The notes: generated from the sequence alone by a model not told the origin. DNA of 64,000 bases from Pseudomonas fluorescens (GCF_040448305.1 NZ_CP148752.1:3968001-4032000), one strand, 5' to 3'; shown: positions 54,876 through 63,081, counted from the first letter of the stretch. Translations and numbers: made by a program.

Positions 54876-54917
54876 CAGGCGTGACCTGCTACAAGCCTGC
54901 GGAACGGTTGAAAGCAG

Positions 54918-55421
54918 TTATCTGATCGACAGGACGAATCGGTCTTCGCCCCCCTTGTTGTCGTGACAGGAGGGTTGCTCAAGCTTGAATCCGCACCGAT
55001 CCAGTACTTTTCTGGAGCCGGCGTTTTCCCTGAAGGCATACGCAACCAGTTGCGCAAGTCCCCAGCGCATCCGTGCCTCCTGGATCAGGTGCCTCAGCGC
55101 CAGTGTTGCCAGCCCCTGGCCGCATGCGCGCTGACCGATCCGATAGCCCACCTGCGCGGAGCCCGTCAATGAGTCGATGCTTTTCAGATTGGCTCGACCG
55201 ACGATTCTCTGGCTGGAATCCTCGATGACAAAGGGGTGCCAGGCGCCGATGGCGAAATCGGATAAATAACTTTCGATATGATCGGTGACCCCCTGCAACG
55301 AGTAAAAGGAAGGGGCGCGCGCATCGATATGGGATTCGAACCATTCACGGTTCTGGATTTCGAAAGCCAGCAACGCTTGAGCGTCAGTCATTTTCAGCTC
55401 GCGTACGCTAAATGATTCCAT
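54918..55421 (-). CDS. GNAT-family N-acetyltransferase (RimJ/RimL-like)
   Basis: A 167-residue protein. The acetyl-CoA binding segment VGYRIGQRACGQGLATLAL has the Q/RxxGxG/A pattern (QRACGQG), and the C-terminal FRENAGSRKVLDRCGF matches the second conserved region. It may acetylate a protein N-terminus, a ribosomal protein or a small amine. It ends opposite the DUF2950 gene and is divergent from arsR. It is not an obvious member of the arsenic operon. Confidence 0.88.
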   Translation of the reverse strand: MESFSVRELKMTDAQALLAFEIQNREWFESHIDARAPSFYSLQGVTDHIESYLSDFAIGAWHPFVIEDSSQRIVGRANLKSIDSLTGSAQVGYRIGQRACGQGLATLALRHLIQEARMRWGLAQLVAYAFRENAGSRKVLDRCGFKLEQPSCHDNKGGEDRFVLSIR

Positions 55422-55523
55422 TCACTACCTCTCCTGTGCCTTGTGCCGAAAAGGCTCGAGTCTATCCCATACCTGAACATCCGGGCCGAGCCTTCCCCTT
55501 CTCGAGCCCGAGCGGCTTGCACA

Positions 55524-55563
55524 ATACATATGGAAAATCGTATATTCGAATAACCATATGTAT
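55524..55563. promoter_or_regulatory. Perfect 10-bp inverted repeat upstream of arsR
   Basis: ATACATATGG (55524-55533) and CCATATGTAT (55554-55563) are exact reverse complements separated by 20 bp. The intervening AT-rich DNA resembles ArsR operators. The right arm overlaps an alternative ATG at 55558, which favours the ATG at 55576 as the real start. It is a likely ArsR binding region. Confidence 0.55.
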
Positions 55564-55575
55564 CGAACCACGCCA

Positions 55576-55923
55576 ATGCTCAATCCTGCCGCCGTATTCA
55601 AATGTCTGGCTGACGAAACCCGCGCCCGGGCCACTTTGCTCATCACTCGTGAAGGCGAGTTATGCGTGTGTGAGCTGGTCTGCGCCCTGGACGACAGTCA
55701 GCCTAAAATTTCCCGCCATCTCGCCCAGCTTCGCGGCTGCGGCCTGCTTCTCGACCGCCGCCAGGGGCAGTGGGTGTATTACCGGCTCAACCCCGATCTG
55801 CCCGCGTGGGTTCGCGACGTTCTCGAGACAACCTTGCTGGCAAACGCCGACTGGCTTGCGGGCAACAGCACTCGCCTTGCCGCGATGGGCGACCGTCCGC
55901 TCAACACTTCCGCCTGCTGCTGA
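55576..55923 (+). CDS. arsR: ArsR-family arsenical-responsive repressor
   Basis: A 115-residue winged-helix repressor. The metalloid-binding motif ELCVCELVCAL has two cysteines at 30 and 32 and a third at 36. The recognition helix is DSQPKISRHLAQLRGCGLLL. It should release the DNA when As(III) binds. The start at 55576 matches the usual family N-terminus (LNPAAVFKCLADETRARATL); a start at 55558 would lie within the operator palindrome. It heads arsRBCH. Confidence 0.9.
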   Translation: MLNPAAVFKCLADETRARATLLITREGELCVCELVCALDDSQPKISRHLAQLRGCGLLLDRRQGQWVYYRLNPDLPAWVRDVLETTLLANADWLAGNSTRLAAMGDRPLNTSACC

Positions 55924-55946
55924 CCCTTCACTCATCGAGACTGTGC

Positions 55947-57230
55947 ATGTTTACTGCGTTTAGCATTTTCCTGCTCACCATGGTGCTGGTCATCTGGCAA
56001 CCCAAGGGCCTGGGCGTCGGCTGGAGCGCCTCCCTGGGAGCCATCCTGGCACTGCTTGCCGGCGTCGTGACGCTGGACGATATTCCACTGGTGTGGGGCA
56101 TTGTCTGGAACGCCACCGCGACCTTCATCTCGCTCATCATCATCAGTCTGCTGCTCGATGAGGCCGGGTTTTTCCAGTGGGCGGCGTTGCATGTAGCGCG
56201 CTGGGCCAAGGGTGACGGCCGTCGCCTGTTCGTATTCACGATACTGCTGGGGGCCGGCGTATCCGCTCTGTTTGCCAATGACGGTGCAGCCCTGATCCTG
56301 ACCCCCATCGTTGTTTCAATTCTGTTCGCACTGCGTTTTTCGCCAGCGTCTACCCTGGCGTTCGTCATGGCGGCCGGTTTCATTGCCGACACGGCGAGCT
56401 TGCCCCTGGTGGTGTCCAACCTGGTCAACATCGTTTCGGCCGACTACTTCGACCTGGGCTTCAGCGAGTACGCCGCCATCATGGTGCCGGTCAACTTCGT
56501 TGCCGTGGCGACTACGCTCGTGGTGCTGTACTGGTTTTTCCGGCGCGACATTCCCACGCACTACTCTCTCGATGACGTGATGGATCCGCGACGCGCCGTG
56601 CGTGATCCCCTGACCTTCCGCGTCGGCTGGCTTGTCCTGGCTCTGCTGCTGATCGGGCTGTTTGCGCTGGAACCCTTGGGCATTCCGATCAGCGCCATCG
56701 CAGCGGTCTGTGCCGCGATGCTGTTCGCCGTGGCGGCGCGTGGGCATGTGATTTCAACGCGACGGGTGCTGCGTGAGGCGCCTTGGCAGGTCGTGATCTT
56801 TTCGCTGGGCATGTACCTGGTGGTGTACGGGCTGAAAAACGCCGGGCTGACCACCTACATGACCATGGCCCTGAACCGCATGACCGAATTCGGCATCTGG
56901 GGCGCCGCATTGGGCACGGGCCTGCTCACGGCCTTGCTGTCATCGGGCATGAACAACATGCCCACGGTGCTGGTGGGCGCCCTGTCGATTCAGGCCAGCG
57001 ACGCCACCGGTGTGGTGCGTGAAGCCATGATCTACGCCAATGTCATCGGTTCCGACCTGGGCCCAAAAATCACCCCCATCGGCAGCCTGGCCACCCTGCT
57101 CTGGCTGCATGTACTGGAGCGCAAGGGCATCCGCATTACCTGGGGTTACTACTTCAAGGTCGGCGTGGTCCTGACGCTGCCGATTCTATTCATCACCTTG
57201 TCTGCCCTGGCCCTGCGCCTGAGCGTTTAG
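55947..57230 (+). CDS. arsB: Arsenite efflux transporter ArsB
   Basis: A 427-residue membrane protein with about 12 helices. The opening segment VLVIWQPKGLGVGWSASLGA and NDGAALILTPIVVSILFALR are typical of the ArsB branch of the ion transporter superfamily. It extrudes arsenite and antimonite driven by the proton gradient; no ArsA ATPase gene is present. It starts 23 bp after arsR. Confidence 0.93.
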   Translation: MFTAFSIFLLTMVLVIWQPKGLGVGWSASLGAILALLAGVVTLDDIPLVWGIVWNATATFISLIIISLLLDEAGFFQWAALHVARWAKGDGRRLFVFTILLGAGVSALFANDGAALILTPIVVSILFALRFSPASTLAFVMAAGFIADTASLPLVVSNLVNIVSADYFDLGFSEYAAIMVPVNFVAVATTLVVLYWFFRRDIPTHYSLDDVMDPRRAVRDPLTFRVGWLVLALLLIGLFALEPLGIPISAIAAVCAAMLFAVAARGHVISTRRVLREAPWQVVIFSLGMYLVVYGLKNAGLTTYMTMALNRMTEFGIWGAALGTGLLTALLSSGMNNMPTVLVGALSIQASDATGVVREAMIYANVIGSDLGPKITPIGSLATLLWLHVLERKGIRITWGYYFKVGVVLTLPILFITLSALALRLSV

Positions 57231-57259
57231 CCCCTGTGCGACTGCAAAGAGGAGTCACC

Positions 57260-57730
57260 ATGCGCGTTCTGTTTATGTGTACCGCCAATAGCTGTCGCAG
57301 CATCCTGTCCGAAGCCATGTTCAACCATCTCGCCCCGCAAGGTTTTGAGGCGATCAGTGCCGGCAGCTTCCCCAAGGGCCAGGTGCTGCCCCGCAGCCTG
57401 AGCACGTTGCAAGAAGCCGGCATCGCCATCGACGGCTTGAGCAGCAAAGGCAATGAGGCTTTCGAAGCCAACCCGCCGGACATCGTCATTACGGTCTGCG
57501 ACAATGCCGCCGGTGAGGCGTGCCCCGTGTATTTCGGGCCGGCACTGAAAGCTCATTGGGGCCTGGAAGACCCATCGGACATTATGGGCGATGAAGCGAC
57601 AGTATCGGCGGCGTTCCACTCAACCCTGGCGCGCATCGAAACGCGCTGCCGGGCATTGCTCGACCTGCCTTTTGCACAACTTGACCGCGATGCGCTGAAG
57701 CGAGAACTCGACCGCATCGGCACGCTTTGA
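57260..57730 (+). CDS. arsC: Arsenate reductase ArsC, low-molecular-weight phosphatase type
   Basis: A 156-residue enzyme with the CX5R loop CTANSCRS (Cys7, Cys12, Arg13). The downstream redox cysteines are Cys80 and Cys88, in TVCDNAAGEACPVYF. This matches the thioredoxin-coupled family, in which three cysteines relay electrons while arsenate is reduced to arsenite. AAGAGGAG lies before the ATG. Part of arsRBCH. Confidence 0.92.
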   Translation: MRVLFMCTANSCRSILSEAMFNHLAPQGFEAISAGSFPKGQVLPRSLSTLQEAGIAIDGLSSKGNEAFEANPPDIVITVCDNAAGEACPVYFGPALKAHWGLEDPSDIMGDEATVSAAFHSTLARIETRCRALLDLPFAQLDRDALKRELDRIGTL

Positions 57731-57741
57731 CCGGAGCCCCC

Positions 57742-58437
57742 ATGACCCATCCCCTGCCCCATCTCGACACGTCACTGACCCAGCCCATCGCCCATGGACG
57801 CGACGACCAGCACAAGCCGCGCATCCTGTTGCTATACGGTTCGACTCGTGCGCGGTCGTTCAGTCGCCTGCTGGTCGAGGAAGCGGCCCGGTTGCTCGAA
57901 CACTTCGGCGCCGAGACACGGATCTTCAATCCATCTGGCCTGCCGCTACCGGACGACGCGCCCTCCGATCACCCGAAAGTCCAGGAACTGCTCGAACTGA
58001 TGCAATGGTCCGAAGGACAGGTCTGGTGCTCGCCAGAGCGCCACGGTTCCATGTCTGCGGTGTTCAAGGCGCAAATCGACTGGGTGCCGCTGGCGTTGGG
58101 CGCGGTTCGCCCAACCCAGGGAAAAACCCTCGCGGTCATGCAGGTCTGCGGCGGTTCCCAGTCCTTCAATGCGGTGAATCAGCTTCGTGTGCTGGGGCGC
58201 TGGATGCGCATGTTCACCATCCCCAATCAATCTTCCGTGCCAAAGGCTTTTCTGGAGTTTGACGACGCCAATCGCATGAAACCCTCGTCGCTGTACGACA
58301 GGGTGGTGGACGTCATGGAGGAACTGGTGAAATTTACCCTGCTGCTACGGGATCGCCCCGATCTGGTTGACCGCTACTCGGAACGCAAAGAGTCCGCGCA
58401 AGAGCTGACTCAGCGCGTGAATCAGCGGTCGATCTGA
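57742..58437 (+). CDS. arsH: ArsH flavoprotein
   Basis: A 231-residue NADPH-dependent FMN reductase-like protein. The FMN-binding motif GSTRARSFSRLL and a GxxMSAVFKAQIDWVPL-like region are conserved. ArsH proteins oxidise trivalent organoarsenicals and give broader arsenic resistance. It is 11 bp after arsC and ends the operon. Confidence 0.93.
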   Translation: MTHPLPHLDTSLTQPIAHGRDDQHKPRILLLYGSTRARSFSRLLVEEAARLLEHFGAETRIFNPSGLPLPDDAPSDHPKVQELLELMQWSEGQVWCSPERHGSMSAVFKAQIDWVPLALGAVRPTQGKTLAVMQVCGGSQSFNAVNQLRVLGRWMRMFTIPNQSSVPKAFLEFDDANRMKPSSLYDRVVDVMEELVKFTLLLRDRPDLVDRYSERKESAQELTQRVNQRSI

Positions 58438-58474
58438 CTGTAGAAATGCTCCCCTTGGCTCGATAGCCGAAAAA

Positions 58475-58512
58475 AGTCGCAAACCCCACGACGTTCCAGG
58501 GCTTGCGACTCT
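58475..58512 (-). terminator. Terminator for the minus-strand Gly/His-rich gene
   Basis: On the minus strand AGTCGCAAGCCC pairs with GGGTTTGCGACT, followed by TTTTT. It lies 76 bp beyond the stop of the gene at 58588. The plus-strand side also has a short T run after the stem, so it may serve arsH as well. Confidence 0.75.
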
Positions 58513-58587
58513 TTGCCGATACGTCCCTCACGCTCCCGGGACGTTTTCTACGGTATGCCTGCCGTGTTCATTGCCGAACGTGCAGGT

Positions 58588-59406
58588 TCAGTTCTCGACC
58601 TCAACCGCGTCGAAATCCGGTTCGTCCGGAGCATCCGGGGCGTCCGCCATATCCTCTCTGGCGTCCTTCGCCACGGCTTTTGCGGCCTCTCTGGCTGCCT
58701 TCGCCTCGGCTTTGGCAGCGTCCCTCGCGGCATCCGCGGTAGCCCGGGCAGCATCCCTGGCGGCATCTGCTTCGGCCTTGGCGGCGTCCCTGGCTGCATC
58801 CGCGGTGGCCCGGGCAGCGTCTCTGGCGGCGTCTGCATCGGCGCCAGCTACGCCAGCAGCTTTTGCGGCATCCCGGGCTGCATCTGCTTCAGCCCTGGCG
58901 GCGTCACGGGCGGAATCTGCAGTCGCTTTTGCCGCATCACGGGCTGCATCCGCAGTCGCTCTGGCTGCGTCCCGGGCTGCATTGGCATCAGCCCTGGCCG
59001 CGTCCCTGGCTGCATCGGCGGCATCGTTGTCAGCATCATGATCAGCGTCGTCAGCGTCGTTGTCATGAGCATTGCCCGGGCCTTTGTTCCCGGCTACACC
59101 ACCATGGTCAGCATCGCCGCGCCCCGGGCCTCCATGACCGTCGCCGTCATGGCCTGCAGCACCATGATCACCACCCTTTCCTCCATCGCCGCCGTCACCG
59201 TGACCGCCACCGCCGTCACCACCGTGACCACCGCCTCCGGAGCCACCGCCACCGCCGTGACCACCGCCGCCTCCGCTACCGCCACCACCGCCGCCATCCT
59301 TGGCATACACGCTGGAGAAACTACCGATGTAATCGGGCACCAGGACAGTCGATGCCGACAGGACTCCGCCGATGGCCATAGCCAACAAACATTTCTTGAG
59401 CAGCAT
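58588..59406 (-). CDS. Gly/His-rich exported protein with 11-residue helical repeats
   Basis: A 272-residue protein in three parts. Residues 1-37 are a signal-peptide-like region (LLKKCLLAMAIGGVLSAST). Residues 38-110 are very rich in Gly and His. Residues about 115-255 repeat an 11-residue pattern, DAARDAARATA and variants, in which Asp/Arg charged positions alternate with Ala. Such repeats resemble LEA or apolipoprotein-type amphipathic helices. The acidic C-terminal tail contains DAPDAPDEPDFD. The ATG at 59406 has GGAGG 6 bp upstream. Metal binding by the His-rich part and stress protection by the helix are only guesses. Confidence 0.72.
   Translation of the reverse strand: MLLKKCLLAMAIGGVLSASTVLVPDYIGSFSSVYAKDGGGGGGSGGGGGHGGGGGSGGGGHGGDGGGGHGDGGDGGKGGDHGAAGHDGDGHGGPGRGDADHGGVAGNKGPGNAHDNDADDADHDADNDAADAARDAARADANAARDAARATADAARDAAKATADSARDAARAEADAARDAAKAAGVAGADADAARDAARATADAARDAAKAEADAARDAARATADAARDAAKAEAKAAREAAKAVAKDAREDMADAPDAPDEPDFDAVEVEN
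58640..59040 (-). repeat. 33-bp (11-codon) tandem repeat region
   Basis: Many copies of a 33-bp unit encode Ala-rich 11-mers. DNA conservation is imperfect, but the period is clear over about 400 bp. Slippage or recombination could change the copy number. Confidence 0.75.
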
Positions 59407-59576
59407 GATGCACCTCCGCATGGAGTTGCGTACTCATCTCCGTATCGAACGCAATGTCCAGTGAGTTCCCGGCCGCCCATTGGAGCAGCCGCCCAACCGG
59501 CACGGCCATAAATCTGCAGCATTAACGAGCCACTGCGGTATCCGCACGATCCCTCAGAGCCAGTTGGCATCGTAGC

Positions 59577-59602
59577 GTGGGAAACAATCCCACATTTTTT
59601 TT
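59577..59602 (+). terminator. Orphan terminator, possible small RNA end
   Basis: GTGGGA (59577-59582) pairs with TCCCAC (59588-59593), followed by ATTTTTTTT. No plus-strand gene precedes it for more than a kilobase except arsH, which has its own exit. It may close an unannotated small RNA in 59410-59600. Confidence 0.62.
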
Positions 59603-59914
59603 GGATAAGTGCTTTCAGCCCGAGTTCAAAAAAACAGAATCGGGACTGACACATGGAACGAGTGGTTTTTTCAATGGAATAAACCGGGAGCAGACTTACG
59701 CGTCCAGAGAACCGGAGTATTTCAAAGAACCCGTCATGGCACTGGCTTCCTTTCCTGTGCTGGCATTGGACGACTGCTCATCGACCATTTTCATCAGCTG
59801 CGGGTCCAACCGTTACCAATATCGTTGAAGGTGGGACGGACTATCTATATTGGGTTGTACCTCGCCATTCTCATCACTGAAAAGCACTGTATTCTCTGGT
59901 AATTCTGCCCCGCC

Positions 59915-60045
59915 ATTACGGCCCGGCACCGGGCTTTCTGTTTCCGCGCCCATCACACCTTCGTCACACTCACCAAGCACAATGCGATCAGCCAATGGAT
60001 TTGGCCCGTCTACAGAGAACCCGACCATTGCCGGGATTTTTTCTG
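59915..60045 (+). repeat. Duplicated hairpin/terminator block, copy 1
   Basis: It contains GCCCGG-CA-CCGGGC followed by TTTCTG, then TCACACCTTCGTCACA, and ends with CTACAGAGAACCCG and a hairpin plus TTTTTT. The same order recurs at 61263-61392. The function of the block is unknown. Confidence 0.7.
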
Positions 60046-60105
60046 CACTTTCACAAGTTTTTCACCACTCGCAATATAGGGTGCACACAGCTCCTTCGTG
60101 ATTTT

Positions 60106-60136
60106 TTAGCCCGCGCTCCCCACGCGGGCTTTTCTT
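60106..60136. terminator. Bidirectional terminator near the small minus-strand gene
   Basis: AGCCCGCG (60108-60115) pairs with CGCGGGCT (60123-60130), with T runs on both sides (TTTTTT before, TTTTCTT after). It could terminate the small gene at 60151 on the minus strand and any plus-strand transcript. Confidence 0.7.
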
Positions 60137-60150
60137 TGCCTGCGATTCGA

Positions 60151-60363
60151 TTACCCAGCGCCTTCCACGGCGCGTGCATAGGCAACCGTCGCGATCTCTA
60201 TCAAGGTCTTGCGCTCTTTCGGATCAATAATTCCTTTCTTCCGAAAATTGTCAGCAAGCCGAAGCAGTTCGTCGTACTGCTGCTGCGCATCCATCTGATC
60301 TTCGGGGTTCATCAGTAACTCATGCCAAGCGTAAAACGCCCGTGCCTTCACGTCATCGTACAT
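60151..60363 (-). CDS. Small protein of unknown function, intact copy of a duplicated gene
   Basis: A 70-residue protein starting MYDDVKARAFYAWHELLMNP. GGGAGAAGG lies just before the ATG, a strong ribosome binding site. The predicted structure is all helical, with charged residues (QQQYDELLRLADNFRKKG). A truncated copy of the first 18 codons with nearly the same leader lies at 61134-61190. The preserved leader sequence suggests regulated expression. No family is recognised. Confidence 0.65.
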   Translation of the reverse strand: MYDDVKARAFYAWHELLMNPEDQMDAQQQYDELLRLADNFRKKGIIDPKERKTLIEIATVAYARAVEGAG

Positions 60364-60499
60364 GACCCTTCTCCCAGGTGTTTTTCGGTAGAAGTCGGAA
60401 CATTTGAGGGAATTCACCGCATTCGACGTACGGCATCAGGCTTTTCGTTTCTGACTCATACGTCCCATACCGGACGGGTGATTCAGAGTGCAGGGTGGT

Positions 60500-61021
60500 T
60501 CAATTCAACCCGCTCTGATGTTGCCCGGCGAATTGTCTGTGGAACCAGTCCGAGAGCATGGCCTTCTCGGAGTAGAGCCTGTCACTTCTGTTGGCACGCC
60601 CCGGACGCTGGAGGTAGAGCTGATCCATGACCCTGGCGTCGGCCTGGCTCACGATCTGGCCGTTTTGTTTGAGCACGTAATGTAGATCGATGCTCGGCCA
60701 GGTGATGTCGCGCATGAAGCGCACCTCATAGGCATTAGGCCTCCAAGGTTCATAGCGACCGGCCAGGTCGATGTTGCGTATTTCAATTTGCAGCTGCTGG
60801 CCGGGGGGCAGGTACCGCTCGCCAAGCTTCTGGATGTAGCTACGCAGCTCTTTCATGACATAAGGATCGGCACCACGTTCATAGCCCGGACTATCAAGGC
60901 TGGCATCGCTGAATTTTTCGGGGTTGTTGAAGACGACTTCGACCGAAGTCGCTGCGGTGGCAAGTGGCACCATCAATAGCGCCAGCAGTGCGATCGAGGT
61001 GTAAACGGTAATGGAGCGCAT
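60500..61021 (-). CDS. DUF3016 exported protein
   Basis: A 173-residue protein with a signal peptide ending at ATAATS. The DUF3016-like text includes VEVVFNNPEKFSDASLDSPG and RFMRDITWPSIDLHYVLKQNG. GGAGG lies about 6 bp before the ATG. The function is unknown. The gene is placed between the two copies of the duplicated small gene, so it may have been bracketed by the duplication. Confidence 0.82.
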   Translation of the reverse strand: MRSITVYTSIALLALLMVPLATAATSVEVVFNNPEKFSDASLDSPGYERGADPYVMKELRSYIQKLGERYLPPGQQLQIEIRNIDLAGRYEPWRPNAYEVRFMRDITWPSIDLHYVLKQNGQIVSQADARVMDQLYLQRPGRANRSDRLYSEKAMLSDWFHRQFAGQHQSGLN

Positions 61022-61133
61022 GGCTCACCTCCAGGTGCAGCGCTTTTCAATGCATGCTGCACCGTGTTTAGTTTACGCCTGAGGTGCATGTCAGGGCACA
61101 GACATGATCTATCGCGGAGACTGTTAATTGACA

Positions 61134-61190
61134 TCACATCAGCAACTCATGCCAGGCGGAAAACGCCTGTGCCTTCGCGTCCTCGTACAT
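61134..61190 (-). pseudogene. Truncated copy of the small gene at 60151
   Basis: Starts with MYEDAKAQAFSAWHELLM and stops after 18 codons. It has the same ribosome-binding leader as the intact gene, and the leader is similar for about 85 bp further upstream. A premature TGA follows the shared part. It is a partial duplicate or decayed paralogue. Confidence 0.7.
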
Positions 61191-61262
61191 ACCCCTTCTC
61201 CCAAGTGTTTTACGGTTGAAGTCGGAACACTTGAGGGAATTCACCGCATTAGACGTACGGTA

Positions 61263-61392
61263 TGAAGCACAACCGTGCCGGGCTTTTTGTATCTGCCCCG
61301 TCACACCTTCGTCACATCCACAAAGCAAAATGCAAACAGCCAAAGGGATTTGGCCCCTCTACAGAGAGCCCGGCCTGATGCCGGGATTTTTC
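61263..61392 (+). repeat. Duplicated hairpin/terminator block, copy 2
   Basis: The order GCCGGGCTTTTTG, TCACACCTTCGTCACA, AGCCAAAGGGATTTGGCCC and TCTACAGAGAGCCCGGC matches copy 1 at 59915. It ends with the hairpin CCCGGC/GCCGGG and TTTTTC. Confidence 0.7.
61369..61392 (+). terminator. Terminator-like hairpin in the duplicated block
   Basis: CCCGGC and GCCGGG flank a CTGAT loop, followed by ATTTTTC. The equivalent hairpin in copy 1 is weaker (CCCG/CGGG). Confidence 0.65.
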
Positions 61393-61501
61393 GTTTTCCA
61401 GCCCTCCCGGCGCTTCTCATGGATGGCCTTGATATCCCCTCGTAATACGTCGATGAGCTTGTTGATCATCTGGTCGCCATTGAGCGGGGCAATCGAAATG
61501 C

Positions 61502-61672
61502 CTAGTCCGCAGCACTTTGACGTCGCTTGCGGAACTCGGCGACCTTATGCCGGTTTCCGCATAACGCCATGCTGCACCAGCGCCGTTTGTGCGACTTGGT
61601 GCGGTCATAAAACATCAATTGATCGAGCAAAAGCCCGTCACCCGCCGCCACTTCCGTCGTCGATCCGCCAGT
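61502..61672 (-). pseudogene. Remnant of a CGNR zinc-finger regulator (C-terminal part)
   Basis: About 55 codons read GLLLDQLMFYDRTKS followed by RRWCSMALCGNRHKVAEFRK, the diagnostic CGNR zinc-finger motif with its two cysteines, then a stop at 61502. The N-terminal domain of about 130 residues is missing; the frame meets the alpha/beta hydrolase remnant on the opposite strand near 61660. It is probably a broken gene. Confidence 0.65.
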
Positions 61673-61994
61673 ATTGGGCCGAGCCGACGCAAGCCAACCG
61701 CCAGGTGATCAACGATGCCATCCTGCACCTGGAAGGCACACGTTGGCAGTATGTGGCAGGCGTGAGCAACCCCGAACTCATTGCACCCGAGGGTTATTAT
61801 CTGGACGCGTTTTTGTTGGAGCGATCTGGGGCAAGGGCGATCCGCTTTTCATTCCGCCAGGTGCCGAGGCCTACAAGCGTGACAACCCGAATGCGGTGAT
61901 CGAGTTACTGGATACTGGCCACTTCGCGCTGGAGACCCACGCCGAGCATATTGCTCAGCGAATTGGTGAAGTAGTGGGCAGCCATATCAACTGA
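61656..61994 (+). pseudogene. Broken alpha/beta hydrolase gene (haloalkane dehalogenase-like fold)
   Basis: Two frames both match the family. Around 61664-61850 one frame reads QYWAEPTQANRQVINDAILH and later NPELIAPEGYYLDAFLLER. From about 61830 another frame reads IWGKGDPLFIPPGAEAYKRD, then the catalytic-histidine segment LLDTGHFALETHAEHIAQRI. The N-terminus with the nucleophile is missing, and a deletion plus frameshift joins the pieces. The gene cannot make a functional enzyme. Confidence 0.72.
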
Positions 61995-62087
61995 GATTTG
62001 CACTGTCGACGCGCTGCCTTGTTCGTGCCAACAGTGTCTGTACCCCACGTCTGGTTAGACGACGGGCGCTACAGTCAGTTTTTAAAC

Positions 62088-62741
62088 TCACTGATGGGTA
62101 ACCAGGCAGGCTGCACCGACCGCTGTCGCCCGGCGTAACTGCGACATGACGTTCCCCGCCGTAATTACCGCTGTAGGCGACATTGGGCAGCTGCTCGCGG
62201 CCAGCGCCTCTGCGACCCAGGTATTGCAGGTATAAAACAGCGAATAGCTACCCTCGGCCTGGTAGAACCGGCTCTCTCCATACAGGCCAGGCCCGAGCAC
62301 CGCCAAGGTGCCCGTCGCTGAGTGGGTGAAGGTCCCGGCCACGAACGCGAGCAGTCGCCGGTAGCCGTCCTCCGTCACCCGCACCTCGATGACCTCGCTT
62401 GCGGCGAAACGCCGCCTGGGGTCTCCGTCAATCTTGACCGCATGCAGCACGGTTGCCGTCGACCCGGACAAGGCTCGCAGGGCGAGGCTCAAGGTGGCCT
62501 GTGGGGCTCGGTAAAAGTCCTCGTCACCCCAGCCGAACTCAACGAAGTCGCCGTCGCCGAACTCTTCGGCCAGTGCGGGAAGCACCTGAAGTAGATCGGG
62601 GCGCGCAATTGCCAACCCGGTATGCAGGCCATGATTTACTACATAGAAGGACCGCCAATCGCCACCCTCGCCCCTCGGCGGGTCCGACGCGGTAGCGCAG
62701 CCGAACAGCGTCAGGATCAGGGCCAGCACTACAATGCGCAT
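62088..62741 (-). CDS. DUF2459 (TIGR02117-type) lipoprotein
   Basis: A 217-residue protein with a lipoprotein signal ending in LTLFGC, so Cys is lipidated. The conserved NHGLHTGLAI and FVEFGWGDEDFYRAP segments and later YNTCNTWVAEAL-like text (YSLFYTCNTWVAEALAA) are typical of DUF2459. The ATG at 62741 is preferred over an upstream TTG. The protein probably sits on the inner or outer membrane; the function is unknown, though urease-associated copies are known. Confidence 0.85.
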   Translation of the reverse strand: MRIVVLALILTLFGCATASDPPRGEGGDWRSFYVVNHGLHTGLAIARPDLLQVLPALAEEFGDGDFVEFGWGDEDFYRAPQATLSLALRALSGSTATVLHAVKIDGDPRRRFAASEVIEVRVTEDGYRRLLAFVAGTFTHSATGTLAVLGPGLYGESRFYQAEGSYSLFYTCNTWVAEALAASSCPMSPTAVITAGNVMSQLRRATAVGAACLVTHQ

Positions 62742-63081
62742 GTACAAGGGTTTGGAGGCTCGCTAACGAACGTGGAAAACCACGGCAGGGGTGGGTGCTG
62801 TATACAAGCATAGAAGCTGGCTCGCACCATCAAGCAGGCATCCATGGACAATCGCGGCAGGCAGAAATCGGCCATAAGCAGTCAGTGGACAGACTAGGTG
62901 TAACCTGATTGCTGCGTTGCGCCATCGTTGTCGACCAACCGGACTGGGGGCAGTTGCACCATTTTACTTGTGCATAGGTAATTGCCTGAGAAGTCGCAAT
63001 TCAATCCCGAGCAATCTTGTCATTTGCCAAGGCTTAGGGCAGGGTCGATACCACTGACATCTCTGCCAAAGGAGTCACCCC
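62742..63081. other. 340-bp intergenic region before the aminotransferase
   Basis: No credible gene. It should hold the promoters of the divergent lipoprotein and aminotransferase genes. AAAGGAG lies 6 bp before the aminotransferase ATG. No clear operator repeat was seen. Confidence 0.5.

Larger units (their letters stand above)
59407..60105. other. Intergenic repeat-rich region, possible small RNAs
   Basis: No convincing protein gene. It holds an orphan plus-strand terminator at 59577-59602, a small hairpin at 59922-59935 and a duplicated block around 59915-60045 (second copy near 61263-61392). Short open frames have no supported start sites. Confidence 0.5.

Noticed and set aside
55558..55575. 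Earlier arsR start at 55558
   Set aside because: This ATG sits inside the right arm of the inverted repeat. The family N-terminus fits the ATG at 55576 better.
58513..59511. Plus-strand open frame across the Gly/His-rich gene
   Set aside because: It is the reverse of the 33-bp repeat and Gly/His tract. Its Cys/Ser/Gly-rich text and lack of a ribosome binding site argue against a gene.
59577..60028. Several short open frames (70-100 codons) around the duplicated hairpin block
   Set aside because: They have no ribosome binding site, no family and overlap hairpins. They are more likely non-coding.
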